A stretch of 38,792 nt of DNA. It comes from CAZDIO01 sp964505555. Its GTDB lineage: Bacteria; Bdellovibrionota_C; UBA2361; SZUA-149; CAZDIO01. Of the stretch, positions 7,617-17,138 are shown one piece after another. Where the stretch lies: assembly GCA_964505555.1 (NCBI GenBank), contig CAZDIO010000143.1:1-38792 (forward strand), read 5' to 3'. A program made the position numbers and the translations under genes. The notes beneath the pieces were generated by a model. It had not been told where the DNA came from, searched no databases, and was given only the letters and a program-made list of their open reading frames with translations. Each line of letters opens with the position of its first letter. Positions within the stretch are counted from its first letter, which is position 1.

Positions 7617-8942
7617 ATGAAAGAGATGCCGATTTTTCGTTTTAGTAGTGCTCTAATTTTCCCCTTGGTGTTTTTTCACTTCATAATTTTTTATGACTCG
7701 GTGAGCGCGGATGAGAAGCTGACACTTGAGGAGTGCTTTCAGCGTGCGGTGGAGCAAAGTGAGACCCTCAAAGTAAGAGCAGCCGAGGCTGAGCTAGCTC
7801 AGGCTGAGTATCGAGAGGCTGTTGCTGCGGTGTATCCGAGTATCCACCTAATGAGTTCGGAGCGACTTCGCAGTAGCGATGATTTTGGAACACGAGGTGG
7901 AGGGAGCAATGAGGATGAAGTAGTTAATGGAGGGGGAAGTTCCGGACGTAAGAAATATCAATTTGAAACCTCTGTGGTCGTGCAACAACCGATTTTTACT
8001 GGATTTAGAGAGCTACTTATTTCTCGTGCAATGCAATTGGAAGCAAAAGCGCGCGACCTTGAAATAGAGCGGGAACGAGAGATGTTGTTTCTTGATGTCG
8101 GAGATCTTTTCTTTCAGATCCTCCTCTTTGAGGCAGATCTTAAGATTCTAAAAACCGTAGAGGAGCTTATTGAAGAGCGAATTATTGAACTAAAAAAGTT
8201 TATTGAGCTTGGGAAGTCGCGAGAGAGCGAGATTCTTGCCGCTCAATCGGACCAAGCAGAAGTGCGTGCCTTGCAAGAGCAAACAAAGAAATTGCTCGCT
8301 GCTTCGAGAGAGTTACTGAGTTTTCTCACGGGTGTTCCTTCTTCGAAGTTAGAGCTTGTTGATAACACAAAAACAGAAACTGTTGCTGATCTCGAACAAT
8401 ATCTTCAGCGTGCAAAAGATCGGCTGGATCTTCAAGCGGCAAAGGAACGTTTTACCGCAACAGAAAAGCAGCTTGTTGCGGCTGAACGTGAGAAGTGGCC
8501 CGCGTTGTATTTTGAAGGGGCTGCATTTCCTTATGAAGACCCCGACATTAATCGCGACTGGGAGGCGATAGTGAGATTCGATCTGCCTCTTTTTGAAGGC
8601 GGAGCAATCGATGCTCGTATTGAGCAAAGTCGTTCTCGAAAACGTATTGCTCAAATTACTGTTGAAGAAAAAAAACGTATTGTGGAAAGAGAGGTAAGGG
8701 TTTCGTTTAGTGACTATCATGCAAGTAGAGCGCAAGTACAAGCACTGGCAGCTCTTCTTGATGCGGCACAAAAAAATTATCAATCACAAAAAAATGATTA
8801 TGCGCTTGGGGTAGTGACAAATATCGAAGTTCTCCAATCAATTCGTTCGATTCAGGAAGCAAGAAGACGGTTCATTGCTGCAGAATCGTCAACCCGAGTA
8901 AGTCATATTCGACTTGAGGTTGCCGCTGGGGGCGCCGTATGA
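7617..8942 (+). CDS. TolC-family outer-membrane efflux protein
   Basis: The product is 441 aa from the chosen start. The frame is open back to 7485, overlapping mutM, but the ATG at 7617 gives a proper signal peptide (MKEMPIFRF followed by a hydrophobic core, ending near SVSADEK), so I prefer it. The mature protein opens with LTLEECFQRAVEQSETLK and shows two OEP repeats of long amphipathic helices, separated by a segment with VVVQQPIFTG, as in TolC/OprM proteins. A Gly/Ser/Asn-rich loop sits near the first beta hairpin. It should form the outer-membrane duct of a tripartite pump. It overlaps the RND gene by 4 nt, so the two are translationally coupled. Confidence 0.9.
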   Translation: MKEMPIFRFSSALIFPLVFFHFIIFYDSVSADEKLTLEECFQRAVEQSETLKVRAAEAELAQAEYREAVAAVYPSIHLMSSERLRSSDDFGTRGGGSNEDEVVNGGGSSGRKKYQFETSVVVQQPIFTGFRELLISRAMQLEAKARDLEIEREREMLFLDVGDLFFQILLFEADLKILKTVEELIEERIIELKKFIELGKSRESEILAAQSDQAEVRALQEQTKKLLAASRELLSFLTGVPSSKLELVDNTKTETVADLEQYLQRAKDRLDLQAAKERFTATEKQLVAAEREKWPALYFEGAAFPYEDPDINRDWEAIVRFDLPLFEGGAIDARIEQSRSRKRIAQITVEEKKRIVEREVRVSFSDYHASRAQVQALAALLDAAQKNYQSQKNDYALGVVTNIEVLQSIRSIQEARRRFIAAESSTRVSHIRLEVAAGGAV

Positions 8943-11900
8943 GTTCCCTTCCGGCGATTGCTATACGACGTCCAGTATTTGCCTGGATGCTGATGATCGG
9001 TTTGATTCTTTTTGGCGCGATTAGTTTTCGAAATTTGGGAATTAGTCAGATGCCCGACGTTGACTTCCCAGTACTTTCTGTGAGTGCGACGTGGGAAGGT
9101 GCGGCTCCCGATGTGATGGAGGCAGAAATAGTTGATCCTTTAGAGCAGGCAATTATCTCGGTAGAGGGAATTCGTGAAGTTTCTGCGTCGATTCGTCAGG
9201 GACAGGTAACCGTTACCATTGAATTTGATCTAAAAAGAGACATTGATGGGGCGCTCCAAGAGGTGCAATCGGCAATTAGCCGGGTACGACTTCCGTTGGA
9301 TGTTGACCCCCCGACCATTCGCAAATCAAACCCCGAAGATCAACCGATTATGTGGCTTGGCGTTTCTGGAGATCGTTCCCTGCACGAACTTATCTCCTAT
9401 GTGGATCTCTCGATCAAGGATCAATTTCAAATACTTCCAGGAGTTGGTGAGGTGGTGCTCGGTGGTTTTACTGAGCGAAATCTGCGTATTTGGGTAAACA
9501 ACGAGAAACTAAAAAAATATGAACTGACGATTCTCGACGTTCGAGACGCTATTGGGCAACAGCATATTGAAACTGCTGCGGGGAGAATAGAGAATGAGCG
9601 TCAAGAACTGAACCTACGAGTGATGGGCGAAGGGACTTCGGCAGCAGAAGTAGGGGAGATGTTAATTACCACTCGTGGTGGACGTCCCGTTTATAACTCT
9701 ACGATTCGTCTTAAGGATGTTGCTTTTATTGAGGATGGTCTTGCAGATATTCGAAGGATCTCACGGATTAATGGTACCCCAGGAGTGGGGGTGGGAATTC
9801 GAAAACAACGAGGCGCCAATACTGTTGAAGTTGGTGACCGAGTAAAAGCACGTATGGTGGAGGTAGCGGCGACACTGCCAAAAGATCTAAAAATCGGAAT
9901 TAACTTTGATAGCACTGTTTTTGTAAAAGAATCAGTTGAAGAAACGGAATTTACACTTCTTCTCTCTGCGATTGTTACCGCGCTTGTTTGTTGGCTTTTT
10001 TTAGGTTCTTGGCGTCCAACATTCAACATTCTGCTTTCAATTCCAACCTCAATTGTGGGGAGTTTTACCATTATTTATTTCATGGGGTTTACGCTAAACT
10101 TTTTTACTATCCTTGGCTTGGCCCTTGCCATTGGTATTGTTGTTGATGATGCGATTATGGTTTTAGAAAATATCTATCGGCATCGATCGCTGGGAAAGGA
10201 TCGCGTGACGGCCTCTCGAGAAGGAGCAGAGGAGATACTTTTTGCCGCTATTGCAGCAACCGTAGCGGTTATCGCTATATTTTTACCCGTCGCTTTCATG
10301 AAGGGGATTATTGGGAAGTTCTTTTTTCAGTTTGGTGTGACAATAACAGCTGCTGTTTTACTCTCACTTCTTGAAGCTGTGACCTTAACTCCAATGCGTT
10401 GCTCGCAGCTTCTTGATGAAAAGGAAGAGGAGAATCGTTTTTCTCTGTTTCTTAATAGGTTTTTTCTGCGTGTAGCCCATGGATATCGATTCGTTCTTCG
10501 ATACTGTTTACGCTTTCGATGGTTGGTAGTGATTGTCGCATGTGCAGTATTTGGTCTATCGCTAACGCTTCTAGGGTCGTTACGAAAGGAGTTCATTCCG
10601 GCGCAGGATCAAAGTGTCTTTATCGTTCGGTTGCAGGCTCCCGTGGGGGCTTCGCTTGAATATACCAGTAATATTGTAAAAGTAGCCGAAGAGAAAATTT
10701 TTCAGCGCAAAGATATTAATCGGGTATTTGTAGCGGTGGGGGGCTTTGGTGGCGGAGATGTAAACACAGCGATGATGTTTATTACTCTGACTCCTCCGCA
10801 GGAGCGCGTTCTTCGGCAATCAGAGGTAATGGCGGAAGTGCGAAAAACTCTCTCTACAATTCCCGAAGTGAAGGTCTTTCTCCAAGATCTCTCTACTCGA
10901 GGGTTCACAGCGCAAAGAGGTTTTCCCGTTGAGTTTAATATTCGTGGGCCGGAATGGAAGGTTCTTGATGAGAAGTCAAAAGAGATCGTAGCGCAGTTAG
11001 AGAAAACGGGGCTCGTTGTTGATGTGGATACGGATTATCGTCTTGGGCAGCCAGAGGTTCGAGTGTGGCCTCTTCGAGAAGATGCTGCAGCGCGAGGTGT
11101 GAGTATGCAGAGCATTGCCGATACGGTCAATGCGGCAATTGGTGGAATTCGACAGGGAAAATTTACCCAGGATGGAAGACGGTATGATGTGAGGCTGCGT
11201 TTAGAAGGTGTTGAACGTGCAAAGCCCGCAGATGTTTCACAATTGTTACTAAGAAATCAACATGGGGAGCTGATCCCGATGTCTGAGGTTACGCGGATTG
11301 AAACGGTGCCTACGCTACAAACAATTACAAGAAAAAATCGGGAACGATCGGTTTCGATTTTTGCAAACGTGGCTCCTGGTAAATCGCAAGCAGAGGCTCT
11401 GAAGGTTGCTGAAGAAGTTGCTAAAAAAATCCTTCCTACAGGGTACCGCGTGTTTCTTGGTGGAGGGGCGCAAACTTTTATTGAATCCTTTCAAAGCCTC
11501 TATTTTGTATTATGGTTGGGCGTTATTGTTGCCTATATGGTTCTTGCGTCGCAATTTAATAGTTTCATACATCCCTTTACGGTACTCCTTGCGCTCCCTT
11601 TTAGTCTTACAGGAGCTCTCATCGCGCTTCACCTGACTAATCAATCACTGAATCTCTTTAGTATGATCGGCATTATCTTATTGATGGGGATAGTAAAAAA
11701 GAATTCAATTCTTCTTGTTGAATTCACTAACCACAAAAGAGAGGTTGAGAGGCTTGATGTTGATCAGGCGATTTTAGAAGCCTCGCCAATCCGCTTGCGG
11801 CCAATACTGATGACTTCGATTGCTACCCTGGCGGCAGCTCTTCCTCCAGCGATGGCGTTTGGTCCCGGAGCAGAGAGCAGAATTCCAATGTCAGTAACTG

Positions 11901-12052
11901 TGGTTGGTGGGGTCTTTGTTTCGACATTCTTTACTTTGTTTGTGGTGCCGTGTGCATATCGGATTTTTTCGCGCCTTGAGCGAAAAAAAAACAACACCAA
12001 TACTCTTTTCTCCACCCCGGCGGGAGAAACTGTTTCCGTCCATTTTGAGTAA
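8939..12052 (+). CDS. RND-family (HAE1/AcrB-type) inner-membrane efflux transporter
   Basis: At 1037 aa it has the full RND length. The first helix starts after the AIRRPVFAWML block, and two large periplasmic loops separate helix bundles. The proton-relay residues are intact: the DD pair in AIGIVVDDAIMVLENIYRH (D403, D404) and the Lys in GIVKKNSILLVEF (K920 or K921). LDVDPPTIRKSNPEDQPIM and similar blocks match the multidrug HAE1 group rather than heavy-metal CzcA proteins. The gene follows the TolC-like gene with a 4-nt overlap, but no membrane-fusion (adaptor) protein is encoded before or after it. The adaptor must come from elsewhere if this is a tripartite pump. The substrate cannot be told from sequence. 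Confidence 0.95.
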   Translation: MSSLPAIAIRRPVFAWMLMIGLILFGAISFRNLGISQMPDVDFPVLSVSATWEGAAPDVMEAEIVDPLEQAIISVEGIREVSASIRQGQVTVTIEFDLKRDIDGALQEVQSAISRVRLPLDVDPPTIRKSNPEDQPIMWLGVSGDRSLHELISYVDLSIKDQFQILPGVGEVVLGGFTERNLRIWVNNEKLKKYELTILDVRDAIGQQHIETAAGRIENERQELNLRVMGEGTSAAEVGEMLITTRGGRPVYNSTIRLKDVAFIEDGLADIRRISRINGTPGVGVGIRKQRGANTVEVGDRVKARMVEVAATLPKDLKIGINFDSTVFVKESVEETEFTLLLSAIVTALVCWLFLGSWRPTFNILLSIPTSIVGSFTIIYFMGFTLNFFTILGLALAIGIVVDDAIMVLENIYRHRSLGKDRVTASREGAEEILFAAIAATVAVIAIFLPVAFMKGIIGKFFFQFGVTITAAVLLSLLEAVTLTPMRCSQLLDEKEEENRFSLFLNRFFLRVAHGYRFVLRYCLRFRWLVVIVACAVFGLSLTLLGSLRKEFIPAQDQSVFIVRLQAPVGASLEYTSNIVKVAEEKIFQRKDINRVFVAVGGFGGGDVNTAMMFITLTPPQERVLRQSEVMAEVRKTLSTIPEVKVFLQDLSTRGFTAQRGFPVEFNIRGPEWKVLDEKSKEIVAQLEKTGLVVDVDTDYRLGQPEVRVWPLREDAAARGVSMQSIADTVNAAIGGIRQGKFTQDGRRYDVRLRLEGVERAKPADVSQLLLRNQHGELIPMSEVTRIETVPTLQTITRKNRERSVSIFANVAPGKSQAEALKVAEEVAKKILPTGYRVFLGGGAQTFIESFQSLYFVLWLGVIVAYMVLASQFNSFIHPFTVLLALPFSLTGALIALHLTNQSLNLFSMIGIILLMGIVKKNSILLVEFTNHKREVERLDVDQAILEASPIRLRPILMTSIATLAAALPPAMAFGPGAESRIPMSVTVVGGVFVSTFFTLFVVPCAYRIFSRLERKKNNTNTLFSTPAGETVSVHFE

Positions 12053-12080
12053 GTAATGAGTTTAGGCAAGGGGCAATGAA

Positions 12081-13823
12081 ATGTTGATTATCGAGCTCCT
12101 TGTCTATGCTACTTGTTTATTTTTTTTCTTTTCAATTCTACTTATTTGTCCTGGGGAAGTGTTGTTGTCAAAATATTGTAGAGAGCTTCCGAAAGAATTG
12201 AGAGTGGCATGTAGTTTTGGGATATCCTCTCTTTGCTACTATTATATCCTCTCATCTTTTTTATGGGTTGGAGCGTCGCCGGGAATGATTGCCGGAATGC
12301 TTTGGAGTGTTGTAGCGGTGAGTGTGGTGGTTTGGTGTTGGAAGAAGCAGTATACTGGATACCGCCATTCGACGGTATCTATTGGACTTTCTTTGTTTCT
12401 TGGATATTATCTTTTTTCGTTAGTTGGAGCAGCATTTCCCAACGGAGATTATCGAAATACCTCCCCGGAGATAATTGTAAAATTCGGTAGTGGGAAACAA
12501 CTGCCTATTGATAATATTGTATCTTATAATGTGTCACGTTATGTGATCGAGGGGCGAGATCCGCAGAAATTAGAGGTAGTTCCGACATGGAGTATCAGCG
12601 ACCGTGGTCCACTTGCGGGGTTAATGAATGCCACCTCATTTCTTCTTTTAGGACTTCGAGAGACAAAACCATGGCTTTCTGTTTCATCTGAAATCTATTT
12701 TGTATATCAGGCGCTCCTTACCTATCTGAATTTACTTGTGTTGTTTTCGTTGTGGTTGGTAGCAAATATTCTCCTTGGGAGGAAATATGCAGCTTGTGCG
12801 GTGGCGTTAGTTGTTAGTTCTGCTTTCTTCTATCAAAATATTATCTATACCTGGCCTAAGTTCTATGCCGCATATTTTTCGATGCTGGCTCTTATTCTCT
12901 GGACCAAATACGGATTACGAGCTCTTACGGGATTGTTTTTCGGAGGAGGGGTTCTCGCGCACCCACTCGGTGGTCTCTATTGTCTCTCTTTTCTTTTCTA
13001 TCAAGCAATCAGAACACTTCGAGATTTTGTTACAAAACGTGCAGGCACTATAAAAGCTCTTCTTCAAGATGGACTTAAGCTAGCAATTGGATTTCTTATT
13101 GCAATCTTGCCTTGGGCAATTTTTAAGTTGATATATGTTTCACCGAGCTCCCGACTTCTCTACTTAAATCTATTTTGTAACTATAATCAGAATCTTGAAG
13201 GGGTAACCTTCTATGAAGCTTTGCAGCAATATCTTTCCGAAAACACCTTTGGAGAGATCCTGCGCATTCGATTTTTCAATTTCATTTATCCTTTTGATAT
13301 TTCTTATCTTTTGAACAAATGGCATCGGCCTTGGAGCATGATTCGACAGATGTCACAACTGAGTTTTTATCAATTTATGCCCGCTATCGGTATCTTTCCA
13401 TTGCTCATTGCGTTCTTCGTTGCGTATCGACAGAAGCTCCCGCAACCTTTTCGGGAGATATTTATTACGGCTTGGGGTGGCTTAATATTGTCGGTGATAG
13501 TTTTTGGATGTGGGTGGGGCACCTCAAATCATTGTTGGGCATATCTTCCCTTTATTATTACCCCCCTTGTCGCCTCGATATGGTTTATGAACTCATCTGT
13601 AATTGGAATCTTCCTCTTTGTCGTTACGCTCTTTATTAACAGTTTGATAAGTTACTCGTATTTCTTTTATGAAAATAAGAATCGAGTTATCGCTTATGGA
13701 AGTTCATGGTACCAGGGAACGGAGGTGTTTTTGTTTCTGGTGATGATGGGTGCAATGATGAGTCTAATATTTTTTGAGCTTCGTTCAGGGGGTGGCCGAC
13801 AGAGCAGAGGAGAAGAGAAGTGA
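12081..13823 (+). CDS. Multi-spanning membrane protein, possible GT-C-type glycosyltransferase
   Basis: This 580-aa protein has about 11-13 predicted membrane helices. A soluble loop lies after the first few (about residues 120-185, containing FPNGDYRNTSPEI and WSISDRGP). The pattern of helices, an early acidic motif in the first large loop, and a large aromatic content resemble polyprenyl-phosphate-dependent GT-C enzymes, but I see no diagnostic signature. It sits 28 nt after the RND gene and overlaps the next sugar gene by 4 nt (stop TGA inside GTGA). That groups it with the polysaccharide cluster downstream. A role in transferring or polymerising sugars at the periplasmic face is inferred from context. 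Confidence 0.6.
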   Translation: MLIIELLVYATCLFFFFSILLICPGEVLLSKYCRELPKELRVACSFGISSLCYYYILSSFLWVGASPGMIAGMLWSVVAVSVVVWCWKKQYTGYRHSTVSIGLSLFLGYYLFSLVGAAFPNGDYRNTSPEIIVKFGSGKQLPIDNIVSYNVSRYVIEGRDPQKLEVVPTWSISDRGPLAGLMNATSFLLLGLRETKPWLSVSSEIYFVYQALLTYLNLLVLFSLWLVANILLGRKYAACAVALVVSSAFFYQNIIYTWPKFYAAYFSMLALILWTKYGLRALTGLFFGGGVLAHPLGGLYCLSFLFYQAIRTLRDFVTKRAGTIKALLQDGLKLAIGFLIAILPWAIFKLIYVSPSSRLLYLNLFCNYNQNLEGVTFYEALQQYLSENTFGEILRIRFFNFIYPFDISYLLNKWHRPWSMIRQMSQLSFYQFMPAIGIFPLLIAFFVAYRQKLPQPFREIFITAWGGLILSVIVFGCGWGTSNHCWAYLPFIITPLVASIWFMNSSVIGIFLFVVTLFINSLISYSYFFYENKNRVIAYGSSWYQGTEVFLFLVMMGAMMSLIFFELRSGGGRQSRGEEK

Positions 13824-14749
13824 GGGTTCTTGTCACCGGAGCAAGTGGATATGTAGGGGCTCATCTTGCTGTTGGAATTGCCAAAAGTGGATTTGATATA
13901 GTGGCTGTTGGTGGAAGAACCTCCTGTCCGGTAGAGGTGAAAAATGTGGTGACCGCTTATGAAGGAGTGGATTTAGTTTCTTCTTTTGAGGTTGCAAACC
14001 TCATCAAAAGGGTGAATCCACAGGTGGTAGTTCATGCGGCAGCGCTTGCTCGGGCGGAATATTGCGAGCAATTTCCTAAAAACGCTCAAGAAGTTAATGT
14101 GACTGGCACACAAAATATAATTCTTGCTTGTAAAGCGCTCTCAGATCCACCACCCTATCTCATCTTTATCTCCACTGATTATGTTTTTGATGGCGCAGAA
14201 CCGGGGAAGGAATGTTTTTCTGAAAGGGATCTCCCAACTCCCCGCACAGTATATGCGCAAACAAAATATGCTGCTGAAAAATTGATCCATCAAGAGGAGA
14301 GCGCAGCAACCATTCTCCGGCTCTCCCTTGTCTATGGAGGTGCGATTGGGAAGCATGTGGGGCCTCTTGGATGGATGACTCAAAGTTTAAAAGAAGAGAA
14401 AATAATAGATCTTTTTGTCGATGAGTGGAGAACTCCCGTATTCATTGGAGATGTGATTAATGTTGTTTGTACAATAATAGAGAGAGTTTCTAAAAAAGAA
14501 AGAATGATTGAATCATCGCTCTTTCATATAGGAGGAGATGAGAGAATCTCTCGATATGAATTTGGATTAATTCTTGCCAGAGTATTTGGTTTGCATGGTC
14601 ATTGTATTCGACCGCAGAAGCTTGGGGAGGCTAAATTCTTAGCCCCACGCCCTTATGATGTAAGTCTCTCTAACGCCTTAGTGCGAAGGAAATTGGGTGT
14701 TGAATTTTGCGATATCGCTTCAGGCCTTCTGAAGATTAAATCGGTGTAA
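13820..14749 (+). CDS. RmlD-like NAD(P)-dependent sugar reductase (SDR)
   Basis: This 309-aa extended short-chain dehydrogenase begins at a GTG that overlaps the previous stop. It shows the dinucleotide-binding GASGYVG (residues 7-13), the FISTDYVFDG block typical of the dTDP-4-dehydrorhamnose reductase group, and the catalytic YAQTK (Y145, K149). The probable reaction is reduction of a 4-keto group on a nucleotide-activated deoxysugar. The first steps (RmlA and RmlB-like) are not in the window, so the exact sugar cannot be named. It lies in a run of sugar genes that includes a C-methyltransferase, consistent with a branched or methylated deoxysugar. Confidence 0.8.
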   Translation: MRVLVTGASGYVGAHLAVGIAKSGFDIVAVGGRTSCPVEVKNVVTAYEGVDLVSSFEVANLIKRVNPQVVVHAAALARAEYCEQFPKNAQEVNVTGTQNIILACKALSDPPPYLIFISTDYVFDGAEPGKECFSERDLPTPRTVYAQTKYAAEKLIHQEESAATILRLSLVYGGAIGKHVGPLGWMTQSLKEEKIIDLFVDEWRTPVFIGDVINVVCTIIERVSKKERMIESSLFHIGGDERISRYEFGLILARVFGLHGHCIRPQKLGEAKFLAPRPYDVSLSNALVRRKLGVEFCDIASGLLKIKSV

Positions 14750-14874
14750 CTATTGTCTCTCTTTTGATAAACAAACGATGTAAAACTCTAAGTATAACTC
14801 TAAAAGCAAGGGAGTTTGCTGTTTCTTTGAAATCTGCTAAGAAATGTTTCTAAATTTTGGCAAGGAACTTTTCA

Positions 14875-15891
14875 GTGAAGAATGTTCTTATAACAGGTGG
14901 AGCTGGATTTATCGGATATCATCTTGCGCGAGCACATGCTGATCGCGGCGATACTGTTTTTATATTCGATAATTTTTTAAAAACAAAAGGTTCGATCAGT
15001 GAAGAGTTTACTTCTTTTATTAATCGAAAGAATGTCACCTTTAAGAAAGTAGACCTTACGACTCCTTTAATTGACGTTGGAACGATGCCCGTTCTCGATG
15101 TCGTGTACCATTTAGCAGCGGTTAACGGCACACGGTTTTTTTATGAAATCCCCTATGCCGTTTCGCGCACGAATCTTCTTGTGACGCTCAATCTTTTAAA
15201 CTGGCTGGAGCAGCAAACTGTGCGAAGGCTTCTCTATGCATCAACCTCGGAGATCTATGCTGACTGTGAGCAGGTGGGGTTGCTGAAAATCCCCTCGAAC
15301 GAAACCCTTCCGGCGGTTTTTACTCAACCAACAAAGGTACGTTTCTCCTATGCGTTAAGTAAATTTATGGGAGAGTTTCTCTGTTTACAGTTTGGTAAGA
15401 CTCAGCAAATTCAAACCTCGGTGGTTCGGTATCACAATGTGTATGGACCACACATGGGAGAAAATCATGTGATCTCTGAATTTATTCAACGATTAAATGA
15501 GGGAGAAAATCCGTTACGAGTGTACGGTGCGGATGAAACAAGAGCATTTTGCTATATAGACGATGCGGTTGAGGCAACACTTGCAGTTGCCAATTGTGAA
15601 CAGGCAGAAAACGAGATTGTTCATATTGGAAATTCAGAAGAAGAGATTTCGAGTGCTCATTTGGCGGAGCTCCTCATCGCGCTTAAAAAGATGAAATGTT
15701 CGATTCAGGGAGAACAAGGTCGAGAAGGCTCGGTTTCTAGACGATGTCCCGATACAACGAAGCTTTTTGAGTTGACGGGGATAAAAGCAAAGATAGGTTT
15801 AAAAGAAGGTCTCCGCCGAACAAATTCGTGGTTTGAAGAAAATACCAGACTCGATAGCGAACTTCAGCGAGTAGAGAATGATCGGACATGA
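14875..15891 (+). CDS. NAD-dependent sugar epimerase/dehydratase (SDR)
   Basis: The frame is open from a TTG at 14857, but a GTG at 14875 has CAAGGAA seven bases upstream and places the Rossmann motif at the usual distance. I start there, giving 338 aa. ITGGAGFIG (residues 6-14) binds NAD, YASTSEIYA is the Ser/Thr block, and YALSK (Y159, K163) is the catalytic pair. RYHNVYGPHMGENHVI is the conserved region before the substrate-binding part. It belongs to the GalE/GDP-sugar dehydratase class, with no way to fix the substrate. It overlaps the C-methyltransferase gene by 4 nt, while a 125-nt gap separates it from the reductase before it. Confidence 0.85.
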   Translation: MKNVLITGGAGFIGYHLARAHADRGDTVFIFDNFLKTKGSISEEFTSFINRKNVTFKKVDLTTPLIDVGTMPVLDVVYHLAAVNGTRFFYEIPYAVSRTNLLVTLNLLNWLEQQTVRRLLYASTSEIYADCEQVGLLKIPSNETLPAVFTQPTKVRFSYALSKFMGEFLCLQFGKTQQIQTSVVRYHNVYGPHMGENHVISEFIQRLNEGENPLRVYGADETRAFCYIDDAVEATLAVANCEQAENEIVHIGNSEEEISSAHLAELLIALKKMKCSIQGEQGREGSVSRRCPDTTKLFELTGIKAKIGLKEGLRRTNSWFEENTRLDSELQRVENDRT

Positions 15892-17138
15892 AGAAAGTCA
15901 CAAGGATTTCAAAATGTCGATATTGTTCCTCTCCTCATATTGAGCCGTTTCTCTCTCTTGGTGATCACCCCCCATCAAATAGTTTTTGCCGTGTGGAAGA
16001 GATCGTAACAGAAGAGGCTTTCCCGCTTGAAGTGGCTTTTTGTGTAGATTGTTATCTCGTTCAGCTGCTCGATACGGTATCGCCGAAGTTGCTTTTTGAT
16101 GACTATCACTATCTCTCTTCAACCTCTAAAGCGCTCGTTCGGCATTACCAAGAGCTGACGGGGATGCTGACGAAACGATTTGGAATTACTCAGGGAGATA
16201 TTGTTCTTGATATCGGTTGTAACGATGGGATCATGCTCGCAGCATATTCGGGAGATGATGTTGTGAAATTGGGAGTTGAGCCTTCCCAGGTCGGAGAGAT
16301 TGCTCAACGAGCTGGTTTTGAAGTACTACGCGATTTTTTTAGCCCGCGCGTGGCGAATCAAATAATCGCTACCTCAGGATTTCCAAAAATTACTACCGCA
16401 ACAAATGTCTTTCCTCACATCGCTGATATTGAAGAATTTGTTGCCGGTGTTTCTATGCTCCTCAATGGAGGAGGAATTTTTGTTCTTGAGGCAAGCTATC
16501 TTATTGATCTCATCGATCAAACACTTTTTGATACAATTTATCATGAACATTTGTGCTATCTGAGCCTCACTCCACTTATCTCATTTATGAAACGTTTTGA
16601 GTTGGAAATATTCGATGTCGAGCGATTAGCTGTTGGGGCTTCGGGTCCAGCGATAAGAGTTTTTATTCAAAAGAGTGGTGTTGGGAAAGAGGCACCTTCT
16701 GAACGTGTTGAGAAACTACTTCAGGAGGAGAAGCTCTGGGGTGTTGGTGTGCTGGATCGCTATAGAGGATATTCAAGACAGGTAGAGGAAATTAAGCAAA
16801 ATTGTATTCTTGTTCTCGAGGAGTTAAAGAGGGAGGGGAAACGGGTTGCTGGGTACGGAGCACCTGCAAAAGGCAATACACTTCTTAATTATTTCGAAAT
16901 CACACCACGGCTTGTTGAATATGTTGCTGAAACAAATGAGATGAAGATCGGTCTTGTAACTCCAGGAAGCCATATACCAATAGTCAGTGAAGAGGTATTT
17001 CTTTCACGAATGCCCGATTATGCGCTACTCCTTAGTTGGAATTATCTAGATTTCTTCCTGCAACAAAGCGCTTACATAAAGAATGGAGGTAAGTTTATCG
17101 TGCCTCTTCCTCAAGTAAAAATCGTTCCAGAGGTATGA
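15888..17138 (+). CDS. Sugar C-methyltransferase (SAM-dependent, NovU/TylCIII-like)
   Basis: The 416-aa protein has the three-part layout of deoxysugar C-methyltransferases. An N-terminal zinc-binding domain has CRYC (C10, C13) and CVDC (C52, C55). A Rossmann-like methyltransferase core carries VLDIGCNDG as the SAM motif. A C-terminal domain has the characteristic GYGAPAKGNTLLNY. Members methylate carbon 3 of NDP-4-keto-6-deoxy sugars. YHEHLCYLS, with its acid/base histidines, is present. It overlaps both neighbours by 4 nt, so it belongs to a tightly coupled block. It is the best clue that this locus makes an unusual branched-chain sugar for the cell envelope or a glycosylated product. Confidence 0.9.
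   Translation: MKKVTRISKCRYCSSPHIEPFLSLGDHPPSNSFCRVEEIVTEEAFPLEVAFCVDCYLVQLLDTVSPKLLFDDYHYLSSTSKALVRHYQELTGMLTKRFGITQGDIVLDIGCNDGIMLAAYSGDDVVKLGVEPSQVGEIAQRAGFEVLRDFFSPRVANQIIATSGFPKITTATNVFPHIADIEEFVAGVSMLLNGGGIFVLEASYLIDLIDQTLFDTIYHEHLCYLSLTPLISFMKRFELEIFDVERLAVGASGPAIRVFIQKSGVGKEAPSERVEKLLQEEKLWGVGVLDRYRGYSRQVEEIKQNCILVLEELKREGKRVAGYGAPAKGNTLLNYFEITPRLVEYVAETNEMKIGLVTPGSHIPIVSEEVFLSRMPDYALLLSWNYLDFFLQQSAYIKNGGKFIVPLPQVKIVPEV

Noticed and set aside
8349..8783. Long minus-strand frame of 144 codons inside the TolC-like gene
   Set aside because: Its composition is that of an antisense shadow of a helical coding sequence, and the TolC-like protein is well supported.
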